A stretch of 64,000 nt of DNA, from positions 1-64,000 of the forward strand of contig NZ_JANIOF010000003.1 of the NCBI RefSeq assembly GCF_024733555.1, written 5' to 3'. Each line of letters starts with the position of its first letter. Position 1 is the stretch's first letter. Origin of the DNA: Paenibacillus sp. SC116. GTDB taxonomy: Bacteria > Bacillota > Bacilli > Paenibacillales > Paenibacillaceae. Below are positions 57,169 to 64,000 of the stretch, one piece after another. Both the position numbers and the translations under genes were made by a program. The notes beneath the pieces were generated by a model. It was not told the origin of the DNA. It saw nothing but the letters and a program-made list of their open reading frames with translations, and made no database searches.

Positions 57169-58005
57169 ATGAACCCATGGGTTATCGATTGGTGGCCGTT
57201 GACACAGCGACTCGTACTGGCTGCACTGCTAGGAGGCATTATCGGATTGGAGCGGGAGCGTAGTCGCCACGCAGCAGGTGTACGTACGCATATGCTCGTA
57301 AGTATGGGCTCCGCACTTATTATGCTGTTATCTCTATACGGCTTCTCTATGTTCGTGGATGAAGATAATGTACGTATGGACCCGGCTCGTTTATCTGCAC
57401 AAGTTATAAGCGGTATTGGATTCCTTGGAGCAGGAACGATTATTCGAGACGGATTATCTGTAAAAGGACTTACAACAGCGGCATCGATCTGGGTGGCAGC
57501 TGCAATTGGATTATCGGTTGGAGCGGGATTTTATTATGGTGCGCTGTTAACCTGTGTGCTGACGATTATTGCGCTATGGCTGATGAATAAGATGGAATTC
57601 CAAGGCCGTGCAGCGAGTTTGCAGTATACATTCCGTATTCGTGGTATGGATGATGGAACGCTGCTACCTTCGATTCGTGCAATGCTTGCTACGATGAAGG
57701 TAGAGGTAGATCGCGTTGAGGTTACAAAGGAGATCAGTGCGCAGGCACGTACGGTATGGCAGAAGAGTGAGACTGTAAATGGTACAAACGTATCGCCTGG
57801 AGCAGTAGGAGTAGGAACGACAGGAACAGGCGTACAAGGTGCGCAGTCAGATCATGTGGATGGCGTTGAGCTTAAGGAAACGGTGACAATGAAACGTCAA
57901 ACATCGCTTAAGCTTGAGGTTGTGATTCCACCAAAGGTAGATGCGGTCGATGTGGTGGAGCGTCTTGCGGCAATGGACGAGGTGTTGGAAGTCCGAGGTA
58001 AGTAA
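57169..58005 (+). CDS. MgtC/SapB-family membrane protein
   Basis: 278 residues. N-terminal four-to-five-helix MgtC domain: LVLAALLGGIIGLERERSRHAAGVRTHMLVSMGSALIML, SAQVISGIGFLGAGTIIRDG, GLTTAASIWVAAAIGLSVGAGFYYGAL. C-terminal soluble region (~145-278) with an ACT-like start and a Gly/Thr-rich insert (~205-228). The family includes virulence MgtC (F-ATPase inhibition, low Mg) and many housekeeping proteins; the role here is unknown. SD AAAAGGAGCG. Monocistronic. Confidence 0.88.
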   Translation: MNPWVIDWWPLTQRLVLAALLGGIIGLERERSRHAAGVRTHMLVSMGSALIMLLSLYGFSMFVDEDNVRMDPARLSAQVISGIGFLGAGTIIRDGLSVKGLTTAASIWVAAAIGLSVGAGFYYGALLTCVLTIIALWLMNKMEFQGRAASLQYTFRIRGMDDGTLLPSIRAMLATMKVEVDRVEVTKEISAQARTVWQKSETVNGTNVSPGAVGVGTTGTGVQGAQSDHVDGVELKETVTMKRQTSLKLEVVIPPKVDAVDVVERLAAMDEVLEVRGK

Positions 58006-58116
58006 CGGTTGAAGTCATCGATTTTGCACATGGTGGTATTAGGGCATCTTGGTTGGGGGCTTGGTCTGTTCAGAACAGGAATAGGACAAGGTTTCGCTTT
58101 GAGATGTACTTAGATG

Positions 58117-58146
58117 TTGTAGGCAACCCCATCCATTTGGTATAAT
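58117..58146 (+). promoter_or_regulatory. smpB promoter
   Basis: -35 TTGTAG (58117-58122), 18 bases, consensus -10 TATAAT (58141-58146); 70 bp before the smpB start. Confidence 0.65.
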
Positions 58147-58215
58147 ATTATTCTACACTTTGCTGGAGTATCAGTTCTGGCGGGTGATGATATGCTTGGC
58201 AATGGAGGGTAGGTT

Positions 58216-58689
58216 ATGTCGAAGAAGGTTGAGAGCAAGCCGCTGGCTCAGAACAAGAAGGCGTCCCACGATTATTTTATTGAGGACACATACGAGGCGG
58301 GTATCGTGCTGACAGGTACGGAGATTAAGTCTTTGCGCAATGGTAGAGCGAATATGAGTGATGCGTTCGCGACGATACGCAATGGCGAAGCGTTTGTGAA
58401 CAATATGCATATCAGTCCGTTCGAGCAGGGCAATCGCCACAATCCGACGGACCCTACACGTGCACGTAAGTTGCTGCTGCATAAGTCGCAAATTATGAAG
58501 CTGCTTGGACTGACGAAGCAGGAAGGCTATACGCTTGTACCGCTTAAGATTTATACGCGCAATGGATATGCGAAGCTGCTGATTGGCCTTGGCCGTGGTA
58601 AGAAGAACTACGACAAGCGCGAAACGTCTGCGAAGCGCGATGCAGAGCGTCAGATTCAGCGTGCGCTGCGTGAGAAGCAGAAGTATTAA
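58216..58689 (+). CDS. smpB: SsrA-binding protein SmpB
   Basis: Brings tmRNA to stalled ribosomes. 157 residues: small OB-type barrel ([34 protein letters not shown]), [32 protein letters not shown], and the basic C-terminal tail [20 protein letters not shown] that inserts in the mRNA path. Immediately upstream of ssrA, its RNA partner. Confidence 0.97.
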   Translation: MSKKVESKPLAQNKKASHDYFIEDTYEAGIVLTGTEIKSLRNGRANMSDAFATIRNGEAFVNNMHISPFEQGNRHNPTDPTRARKLLLHKSQIMKLLGLTKQEGYTLVPLKIYTRNGYAKLLIGLGRGKKNYDKRETSAKRDAERQIQRALREKQKY

Positions 58690-58811
58690 GTGCTGTTGTA
58701 GTGTGTTGAAGCTTATTGTGGCTCGCGTAACGTTTCCTTGCTTAGCAAGGTCATCCAAGGAAGCGGGTAACAGCACTGGCAAGAAGATCACTAACACTTA
58801 TGATGAGTTTG

Positions 58812-58820
58812 TGTTATAAT
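58812..58820 (+). promoter_or_regulatory. extended -10 promoter of ssrA
   Basis: TGTTATAAT with consensus TATAAT at 58815-58820, about 165 bp before mature ssrA. A GC-rich hairpin CGGCGGC/GCCGCCG (58829-58835/58856-58862) follows at once in the predicted precursor leader. Confidence 0.5.
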
Positions 58821-58979
58821 AAATTCATCGGCGGCGGTCAACAGAACATGCTGAAGCCGCCGGTACCTTGATAATAGAATAAGGTTTGAGTTTGAACATA
58901 CGATACATTCTATCGATGCTTCGACTTCCTTAATCTAAAGACGGTAACCCCAGATGGGTGAGCCAGTCGCTTACACTAT

Positions 58980-59343
58980 GGGGGCGTTTTTGGATTCGAC
59001 GGGGATAGTTCGAGCATGGGTAGCGGGTAGTGGGGACGCGTCCGCTTCATCAACGCTAAAGCCTATTAAACGGCAAAACACAAAACAACTACGCTTTAGC
59101 AGCTTAATAACCTGTTAGCGTGCCTCTACTCTCCATCGCCCATGTGGCGGGATAGGGGCTCAACTTTAGTGGGATACGCTGTCACATCTCCGCCTGGGGT
59201 GTGCTGAAGAAGACAATCAGGCTGACCCGAAGGGAATCCGGTAACAGGGAGTTCCTAGGGTGACATCAAAACTGTTACTACACCCGTAGAAGCTCATGTG
59301 CCGTTATCTTCGGACAGGGGTTCGACTCCCCTCGCCTCCACCA
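58980..59343 (+). ncRNA. ssrA: transfer-messenger RNA (tmRNA)
   Basis: Rescues stalled ribosomes. 5' GGGGGCG pairs with 3' CGCCTCC; T-arm GGGGTTCGACTCCCC and encoded CCA are present; GGATTCGAC near the 5' end is the conserved tmRNA D-loop block. Tag frame 59072-59107: GKTQNNYALAA then TAA TAA, resume codon GGC, so the added tag is (A)GKTQNNYALAA. 364 nt. Its 3' end serves as the attachment site of the downstream island. Confidence 0.97.
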
Positions 59344-59348
59344 ATATG

Positions 59349-59377
59349 AAAAAGGACACCTCAGAGGTGTCCTTTTT
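59349..59377 (+). terminator. terminator of ssrA
   Basis: AAAAAGGACACC/GGTGTCCTTTTT stem with a small loop, directly after the CCA end. Confidence 0.9.
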
Positions 59378-59383
59378 GCGTTG

Positions 59384-59520
59384 GTGGAGTAGCAAGGGGA
59401 GTTGCCCCTGTCAGGGGTTTAGTTCCGCGCGCAGGGAGTGAAAGAGATACATCAGAGCAATTGCTTCACGTATGAGCACGGCATCGATATCCCACCTCTA
59501 ATATCGTCGGCGGAGGATAA
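59384..59520 (+). repeat. direct repeat, copy 1 (about 135 bp)
   Basis: Shares with 59837-59969 the ordered blocks GTGGAGTAG, CCCTGTCAGGG, AGTTCCGCGCGC, GAGATACATCAGAG, GAGCACGG, GATATCC and ACCTCTAATATCGTCGG. Roughly five bases in six are the same by eye. No protein is credible in it. Confidence 0.85.
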
Positions 59521-59552
59521 GCGTCGTGAGCAAAGTTAATGGAGATATCGAT

Positions 59553-59571
59553 ACTCCCCTCGCCTCCACCA
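59553..59571 (+). repeat. exact duplicate of the ssrA 3' end (att-like copy 2)
   Basis: ACTCCCCTCGCCTCCACCA, identical to the last 19 bases of ssrA (59325-59343), 228 bp downstream of it. Only the 3' strand of the acceptor/T-arm is copied, as left by a site-specific recombinase. Confidence 0.9.
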
Positions 59572-59576
59572 TCATT

Positions 59577-59603
59577 AAGCCGACCGCATGAGGTCGGCTT
59601 TTT
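59577..59603 (+). terminator. terminator-like hairpin after att-like copy 2
   Basis: AGCCGACC/GGTCGGCT stem, loop GCATGA, then TTTTTG. Same position relative to the CCA as the ssrA terminator. Confidence 0.8.
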
Positions 59604-59770
59604 GCGTTGGAGACGAATTGAAGGGAGTTGAACCCCTGTGAAGGTTCGTCCGCGCACAGGAAGCGGCTGATAAGCTACAGAGGAAATTAGCAGCGAAAGG
59701 CACGGCGTTGGTGGCAACCGCAAGGCAATACTACGGAGAATAGCATCGAGGGCAGTTAATCAAGACACTA
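59604..59770. other. diverged third module between att-like copies 2 and 3
   Basis: Starts GTTGGAGACGAATTGAAGGG and has CCTGTGAAGG, TCCGCGCACAGG and a CACGGCG block in the same order as the 135-bp direct repeat, but is much more diverged. No gene. Confidence 0.45.
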
Positions 59771-59789
59771 ACACCCCTGGCCTCCATCA
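59771..59789 (+). repeat. degenerate copy of the ssrA 3' end (att-like copy 3)
   Basis: ACACCCCTGGCCTCCATCA, 16 of 19 bases identical to the ssrA end. Confidence 0.75.
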
Positions 59790-59795
59790 AAAAAC

Positions 59796-59835
59796 CAAGA
59801 ACACCCAGACCGCAAGAGGTCTGGGTGTTCTTTTT
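59796..59835 (+). terminator. terminator-like hairpin after att-like copy 3
   Basis: AGAACACCCAGACC/GGTCTGGGTGTTCT, a perfect 14-bp stem with loop GCAAGA, then six T. Nearly the same hairpin recurs at 62551-62594. Confidence 0.9.
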
Positions 59836-59836
59836 T

Positions 59837-59969
59837 GTGGAGTAGAACAAGGGAGCGGAACCCTGTCAGGGATTCAGTTCCGCGCGCGGAGTGAATGAGA
59901 TACATCAGAGAAACATCACGTACGAGCACGGTATTGATATCCAACCTCTAATATCGTCGGTGGAGGATA
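59837..59969 (+). repeat. direct repeat, copy 2 (about 135 bp)
   Basis: Partner of 59384-59520; each copy begins right after a terminator that follows an ssrA-end copy, so the unit is [ssrA end]-[terminator]-[135-bp repeat]. Confidence 0.85.
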
Positions 59970-60025
59970 GGCAACGTTAACAATCTGATTGAATGTTTTG
60001 ACAGCGAAATCATGTTGTGGGTATA

Positions 60026-60039
60026 TTGGTATATACCAA
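60026..60039. promoter_or_regulatory. 14-bp palindrome TTGGTATATACCAA
   Basis: Perfect palindrome, overlapping a second inverted repeat (TATTGG..CCAATA). A GATATAG/CTATATC hairpin follows at 60063-60083. A repressor site of the former element is possible. Confidence 0.4.
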
Positions 60040-60164
60040 CCCAATATTTTGAAAGTTTTTTGGATATAGCCTTGGCCTATATCAGTATTTAGGGCAAAAA
60101 TTCACCATAGGTAATCAGAGTGTTATATACATTTTATGCTATGTGATGAATCGGGGAACAGAAG

Positions 60165-60323
60165 ATGAAAGTTATTGAAAGTAGTAAGGTAAAGTTTAGT
60201 TTGACAATGAACAAGTGGAATCAAATGACTGTCATATTATTAGGTCAACTTATTGCTAGTGTACTTAATATAGACCACGGACTGGATTTTTTAGAAAGTT
60301 CAACTCAACAAATTCTTATATAG
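60165..60323 (+). CDS. small hypothetical protein (52 residues)
   Basis: ATG 60165 preceded by GGGGAACAG; reads MKVIESSKVKFSLTMNKWNQ and on to a stop at 60321. No known motif. It is AT-rich like the rest of the island and could be a decayed remnant of a longer gene or a chance frame. Low confidence that it is expressed. Confidence 0.25.
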   Translation: MKVIESSKVKFSLTMNKWNQMTVILLGQLIASVLNIDHGLDFLESSTQQILI

Positions 60324-60386
60324 ATATAGTGGTTGGAAGACAGTATTACTAGCTTGAAAGGCCTCTATATGACCTGATTTGTATTT

Positions 60387-60416
60387 TTGAATGCTGTAGC
60401 TATTGTGAGATATTAT
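60387..60416 (+). promoter_or_regulatory. candidate promoter of the kinase gene
   Basis: -35 TTGAAT (60387-60392), 18 bases, -10 TATTAT (60411-60416); about 100 bp before the kinase start. Confidence 0.4.
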
Positions 60417-60517
60417 AAAACTCTTTCCAAAACTGATAGGAGTTTATGGGGAGATTTTAAAATGACAAGCTATCCGTGATAGTTGCAATCTATAAAAGAT
60501 ATGGGAGGTACACTTAA

Positions 60518-62041
60518 TTGGCTAGGACAGTTGATGAAGAAAAAAATCGGATCAGGGTCTTTATTAGAGAGAATAATCATATAGAAACCATGTTGGGATC
60601 CATTAATTTGGGATTGGAAATCGGACAAGGTGGTAATGCATTAGTTTATTCAGCTACATGGGGCCGTGGGGAAGTGGCTGTGAAAATATTAGCTGAAGAT
60701 AGTTCTCTCAAAAAATCTACTAGGTACCAAAGATTTATTACTGAGGTTAGAGAAATAGTGAAATTATCTGATACCAAAGCTGTTGTCCCGATCTATTATA
60801 CAAGTGAACTATTAATAAATGGAAGTAAGTATCCATTTATGATTATGAAGAAGTACCCAATGACTTTAAATAATTGGATTAAGCACAACAGTATAAATGA
60901 TATCGAAAAATTAACTGATGTCATTAAACAACTCATGTACTGTCTAAATATTATACATACGCATAATATTGTTCATAGAGATGTAAAGCCTCAGAATATA
61001 TTGGTTGACTCAGAAGAACAATTTATACTGAGCGATTTTGGGATTTCATGGTTTGATCCAGAGCATTATGAGCGATTAGTAAAAACGGAAAAAAACGAGC
61101 GTCTAGCTAATTTTGGATTCTCCGCTCCAGAGCAGTTTGAAAAAAATCCAGATCCAAAACCTACAATGGATTTATATGCCTTAGGTCAAATTATTCAATG
61201 GCTTGTTACCGGATCTACAACCAGAGGTGTAGGAAGACCTTTATTGGGAGAAAGAGAGAGTAGCTTTGCAGTTCTTGACTCTTTAGTTGACAGGCTAATA
61301 CAACATGATCCGCAACACAGGCCTCAATCTATATCTGAGATGAATCAGTTACTTAAAGAAGCTTTAACTCCTCCTGTGTATATTGAGTCTGAAGAAGATC
61401 GAGTAATACGAGTCCTAAGAAATTTTGATAAATTAATTCGATTAGCATGTCCAGGAAAAAGAGGAATTATAAGAATCACAGAACCTCGAAAAATTGAATA
61501 TATCATGAATCTTTTATCAAATTCCAGTGATATGGAATTATGGTGGACACAAGGAAGTTCTGATTGTTCTATTAATCAGGAAATTAGACGATTGAATGAG
61601 CAAACCTGGATTATTGACCATGGAGAGCATTGGATCGAAGAAATATGGATCAAGAAGGATGATTCTCTCGATCATCATTTCGTCCTTTTACAATGTGCTC
61701 CTATGGAGAGCTTTGGTATATACGGTGATGGTTCTTACAGATATGAAGAGGCTGCATGGTTTAAAGATAGGTATATTACTCGTCAAGAATATGATGATGG
61801 TGTGGCTGAAATTAATGGCGAGGTAATTGAGCTAGAAAGAAGCGCAGAGTTACGTACTAGGGAATTGGAGCGGGATTATCTCTTTATTGCTTCAAAATAT
61901 AATTCAATTATAGTTGGCAAGAATAGAAGTAGGGTAGATGATGTCTATCACCGACTTAAAAATTTTGAATTAGTCAGTGAAGGTGTATTAAGCAATTTAA
62001 ATAATCTCAAGAAACATCCGATTTCATTAATGATGAGTTAA
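60518..62041 (+). CDS. Hanks-type Ser/Thr protein kinase with an unknown C-terminal domain
   Basis: 507 residues, start TTG 60518 after GGGAGG. Kinase domain ~28-285: glycine loop GQGGNALVY (36-44), VAVK with K56, H153-R-D-VKPQN (catalytic loop), D173-F-G, activation segment with SAPEQ (202-206), MDLYALG. All catalytic residues are present, so it should be active. The C-terminal ~220 residues have no family I recognise; they include WWTQGS, IEEIWIKKD and a helical end (LERSAELRTRELERDYLF). No membrane helix and no PASTA repeats, unlike PrkC: a soluble kinase. Its place in an ssrA-linked AT-rich island and its downstream small partner gene hint at phage defence or element maintenance; function not shown. 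Confidence 0.85.
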   Translation: MARTVDEEKNRIRVFIRENNHIETMLGSINLGLEIGQGGNALVYSATWGRGEVAVKILAEDSSLKKSTRYQRFITEVREIVKLSDTKAVVPIYYTSELLINGSKYPFMIMKKYPMTLNNWIKHNSINDIEKLTDVIKQLMYCLNIIHTHNIVHRDVKPQNILVDSEEQFILSDFGISWFDPEHYERLVKTEKNERLANFGFSAPEQFEKNPDPKPTMDLYALGQIIQWLVTGSTTRGVGRPLLGERESSFAVLDSLVDRLIQHDPQHRPQSISEMNQLLKEALTPPVYIESEEDRVIRVLRNFDKLIRLACPGKRGIIRITEPRKIEYIMNLLSNSSDMELWWTQGSSDCSINQEIRRLNEQTWIIDHGEHWIEEIWIKKDDSLDHHFVLLQCAPMESFGIYGDGSYRYEEAAWFKDRYITRQEYDDGVAEINGEVIELERSAELRTRELERDYLFIASKYNSIIVGKNRSRVDDVYHRLKNFELVSEGVLSNLNNLKKHPISLMMS

Positions 62042-62122
62042 TAATGAAGCGCCTTGATAATATTCGAGTAAATTTACTAGATTGGTCATTGGAGTAAACA
62101 AATATTGTATGGGAGTGATATG

Positions 62123-62443
62123 ATGGGGTTCTACACCGCTGCGTTACGAAATGCACTCGATAATCCGACAACTTCAGATAATATCCGCTTTATGTACACG
62201 AAATGTATCACAAATTTTCCTGGTGATTTTATTCATCGAATACTTTTATATGAAGACGGAACAACTGAATATCATAGAATTATGAAGGGAAGTACTGAAT
62301 TAGCGAATGTAAGAAAGGGAAAAGCGGTCGTCATTCTACAATCACTTGAGTTTAATAAGGAAACCGTGCATGATATCGATGGTTTCATTGAAATAAACGT
62401 GGCTTCTGCGATAAATAAGCTTAGAAACTTATCCTATGATTAG
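62123..62443 (+). CDS. hypothetical small protein downstream of the kinase
   Basis: About 106 residues; ATG 62123 (or 62120) after GGGAG, with an in-frame TTG at 62105 also possible. Sequence includes MYTKCITNFPGDFIHRILLYEDGTTEYHRI and ends with a helix (EINVASAINKLRNLSYD). No family recognised, no signal peptide or membrane helix. It follows the kinase gene by ~80 bp on the same strand and is probably co-transcribed; a kinase substrate, regulator or antitoxin-like partner are all open. Confidence 0.6.
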   Translation: MGFYTAALRNALDNPTTSDNIRFMYTKCITNFPGDFIHRILLYEDGTTEYHRIMKGSTELANVRKGKAVVILQSLEFNKETVHDIDGFIEINVASAINKLRNLSYD

Positions 62444-62472
62444 TTTTTTTGATCTATCAGGGAGTCTGTAGG

Positions 62473-62550
62473 TAAAGTTAAAACTATCACCCATAGCAGT
62501 TCATCTAATTTTATCTTCGGATAGGGAGCGACTTTACTCGTCTCCGCAAA
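62473..62550 (+). repeat. degenerate remnant of the tmRNA 3' region (att-like copy 4)
   Basis: Alignable with ssrA 59263-59341 over ~78 bases: TTAAAACTATCAC, CCATAGCAGTTCAT, an identical TTATCTTCGGA (62511-62521 versus 59304-59314), AGGG..CGACT and ACTCGTCTCCGC for ACTCCCCTCGCCTCCACC. Unlike copies 2 and 3 it keeps sequence well upstream of the acceptor end. It probably marks an old right boundary of one inserted element. Confidence 0.7.
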
Positions 62551-62594
62551 AAACAAATACACCTAGACTACAAGAGGTCTGGGTGTATTTGTTT
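62551..62594 (+). terminator. terminator-like hairpin after att-like copy 4
   Basis: CAAATACACCTAGAC/GTCTGGGTGTATTTG stem (G-T pair and mismatch), then TTTTGG. The loop region and GGTCTGGGTGT are shared with the hairpin at 59796-59835, confirming that the tmRNA-end plus terminator was copied as a unit. Confidence 0.8.
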
Positions 62595-62864
62595 TGGGGT
62601 AGAAAAAGAAAGTAAATCTTTGCATGAACACCTGTGTATGAAATGTTCAATTGATATGTGACTAGACCAAGATGCATAGATAGTTTATGTAAGAATATGA
62701 TAGTATATAAACATGGAACAATATTCTAATTATCAACTGTATAAGCCTTCAATTTAAAGTTAGTAAATTAATAAATTTACAGTATTCTTACTGAGATAAA
62801 TAATAGAAATAGACTGATAAAAACCAAGATAAGTAAATATATTAACCTATTCGAAAGGAAGCCA
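62595..62864. other. AT-rich intergenic stretch
   Basis: 270 bp, very AT-rich, upstream of the nuclease-like gene and presumably containing its promoter; too many TATA-like strings to pick one. No other feature seen. Confidence 0.4.
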
Positions 62865-63632
62865 ATGACTGTAATAGTAGATACTTTCATACCTAAAGTC
62901 TTATTAATCGATGGAAATCCTGTTCACATACTTGATATTGAGGACTTTAACACAGGACTTAAACGATATTTGGATGAACACTTTGTTTCGATATGTGAGG
63001 GAGCGAGTGGCAATGATGTTAAGAGCGTGAAGAAGCGAGTTTTTCGATTTTTAAATAGTAAGGATGATACTACACGTTCTGGTGCTATTGCAGAATTCTT
63101 TTTGCATTTGTATTTAAAGAAACAAGGCTACAAACAAGAATGTACTTTTTTGAACCTTGAAGAAGGTTCTATTAAAAAGGGTTTCGATGGTTACTACTCT
63201 AAAGATAAAGAAGAATGGATTATGGAAAGCAAGTCTGGAAATATAGAATCAGTAAATATGTCTCATCCAAATAAGGTATCAGAAGCATACAGAGATTTAT
63301 CCGATAAATTTAATGGTGATGTTTCTAATAATCCATGGCAAAATGCATATAATCATGCTTCAAATATAGATGTAAGCACAGATGCGAATATTAGGCAAAA
63401 TATAAAAAAACTATCGAATGATTTCAACGATGAAAATTATCCGTCTATAAGTGATTTTAATATTATCCCTTCATCTACAATTTTCTTCAATGGTGGAGAG
63501 ATAAGTACCGATATTAGTGAGCTCGAAAAGAAAATGAAACGTGCAGTAAGTAGATACAAATTTAAAAAAATATTAATTCTTTGTGTTAATAAAAAATCAA
63601 TGGGTTTATTTATAGATTATTTAAATTCCTGA
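62865..63632 (+). CDS. PD-(D/E)XK nuclease-like protein, candidate defence effector
   Basis: 255 residues, soluble. The residue pattern of the PD-(D/E)XK fold is readable: E77 in a helix (SGAIAEFFLHLYLKKQGY), then D108 in KKGFDGYY and E121-S-K123 at the end of the next strand (EEWIMESKSG). That E...D...ExK spacing is typical of restriction-type and Holliday-junction-type nucleases. The final strand-helix (YKFKKILILCVNKKSMGLFIDYLN) closes the domain. AAAGGA SD. The next gene starts 16 bp after its stop. Architecture recalls the small nuclease subunits of two-gene nuclease-helicase systems such as Hachiman HamA or AbpA, but I cannot confirm family membership by eye. Confidence 0.65.
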   Translation: MTVIVDTFIPKVLLIDGNPVHILDIEDFNTGLKRYLDEHFVSICEGASGNDVKSVKKRVFRFLNSKDDTTRSGAIAEFFLHLYLKKQGYKQECTFLNLEEGSIKKGFDGYYSKDKEEWIMESKSGNIESVNMSHPNKVSEAYRDLSDKFNGDVSNNPWQNAYNHASNIDVSTDANIRQNIKKLSNDFNDENYPSISDFNIIPSSTIFFNGGEISTDISELEKKMKRAVSRYKFKKILILCVNKKSMGLFIDYLNS

Positions 63633-63647
63633 AAGAAGGATTTGCAT

Positions 63648-64000
63648 ATGAACAAAGCAGAAAAATCAAAATTTACTCAAATAAATAAAATTACTCAGTT
63701 TAATGAGGTAATAAAAAAAATAACTACAAATGCTGAACTTTCAACAAAAGAACAAAGTTATATACTAAGTTGTGCAATTGTTTTCATCAAAACTTATGAA
63801 CTAGATAAACGACATACAAGTTATCTGCAGTTTGGTTATTATATTTTATTAAAATATTCACTTAATTATAGTGATTATCAGCCTTTATACGACTTCTCTA
63901 TAAATTTTGGGTTTTATCCAATAGCGCGCGAGATTTTAAATAAGGGTCTGTTAAATGTATACAGTATAAATAACGATATAATAGATATGAAAATGGATGG
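63648..64000 (+). CDS. start of a gene of unknown function, possibly the partner of the nuclease (partial)
   Basis: ATG 63648 with GAAGGA upstream; open to the window edge, giving 117 residues. The visible part is helical and Tyr/Phe-rich (STKEQSYILSCAIVFIKTYELD, SYLQFGYYILLKYSLNYSDYQPLYDFSINFGFYPIAREIL). I have the impression that such an N-terminal block precedes helicase domains in defence loci, but no helicase motif is within the window. It almost certainly belongs to the same operon as the nuclease-like gene. Confidence 0.6.
   Translation, partial: MNKAEKSKFTQINKITQFNEVIKKITTNAELSTKEQSYILSCAIVFIKTYELDKRHTSYLQFGYYILLKYSLNYSDYQPLYDFSINFGFYPIAREILNKGLLNVYSINNDIIDMKMD

Noticed and set aside
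59466..59723. 85-codon minus-strand frame in the tmRNA-end repeats
   Set aside because: It crosses the repeat unit, an att-like copy and a terminator hairpin, lacks an SD and is not kept in the second repeat copy.

Overview
The window is chromosomal DNA of a low-GC, Gram-positive, spore-forming bacterium, most likely a Paenibacillus or close relative. The pointers are: the gene order hprK-lgt-ppaX-yvoF-his operon-yvcD-trxB-rapZ-glmR-whiA-crh and clpP-tRNA-Arg-yvdR-yvdS-yvdT, both as I remember them from Bacillus subtilis; Firmicute-type control sites (CtsR box, CggR operator, TRAP repeats, a c-di-AMP riboswitch); a modular secreted chitinase; and an exosporium-like small protein. The genus is an inference from general protein character, not from a marker search.

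Layout. 1-950: the last bases of a 23S rRNA gene, then a promoter and eight tRNA genes ending in a terminator. 1.1-5.5 kb: a PucR-type regulator, a sugar ABC ATPase (UgpC/MsmX type) and a chitinase on the minus strand. 6-9.4 kb: hprK-lgt-ppaX-acyltransferase. 9.6-10.8 kb: a surface polysaccharide deacetylase. 11.2-18.3 kb: a complete eight-gene histidine operon (hisZGDBHAF and fused hisIE). 18.7-26.2 kb: a TPR/HTH protein, trxB, glucokinase, rapZ-glmR-whiA and a Crh/HPr-like protein. 26.2-30.4 kb: a fused anthranilate synthase TrpE(G) preceded by a textbook TRAP-binding leader, then pabB. 30.5-37.5 kb: a SIMPL-domain protein, a potABCD polyamine transporter, an FMN reductase, and a CAP-domain secreted protein under a c-di-AMP riboswitch. 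37.6-40.1 kb (minus strand): clpP with a CtsR-controlled promoter, tRNA-Arg, and a paired SMR efflux pump with its TetR repressor. 40.4-48.2 kb: the glycolytic operon cggR-gap-pgk-tpiA-gpmI-eno. 48.4-58.7 kb: a methyltransferase, an exosporium-like protein, a PadR/HAAS pair, pdxK, secG, rnr (with an extraordinary Arg/Gly-rich tail), an MgtC-family protein and smpB. 58.98-59.34 kb: ssrA (tmRNA).

After ssrA the character changes. The 3' end of the tmRNA gene is repeated, first almost exactly and then ever more degenerately, each copy followed by a terminator-like hairpin, together with a direct repeat of about 135 bp. The DNA then becomes visibly AT-rich. This is the footprint of integrative elements that use ssrA as attachment site. 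The island carries a Hanks-type protein kinase with an unrecognised C-terminal half, a small unknown protein, a PD-(D/E)XK nuclease-like protein, and the start of a further gene that runs off the window. The last two look like the beginning of a two-gene or multi-gene anti-phage operon of the nuclease-plus-partner kind. This is the best candidate for a new system here, but the decisive downstream sequence is missing.

Regulation is unusually readable in this window: CggR operator plus promoter, CtsR box overlapping the clpP -35, a TetR palindrome, twelve (G/T)AG triplets starting at the trpE(G) transcription start plus a hairpin over its ribosome-binding site, the c-di-AMP riboswitch, and several long perfect palindromes of unknown partner.
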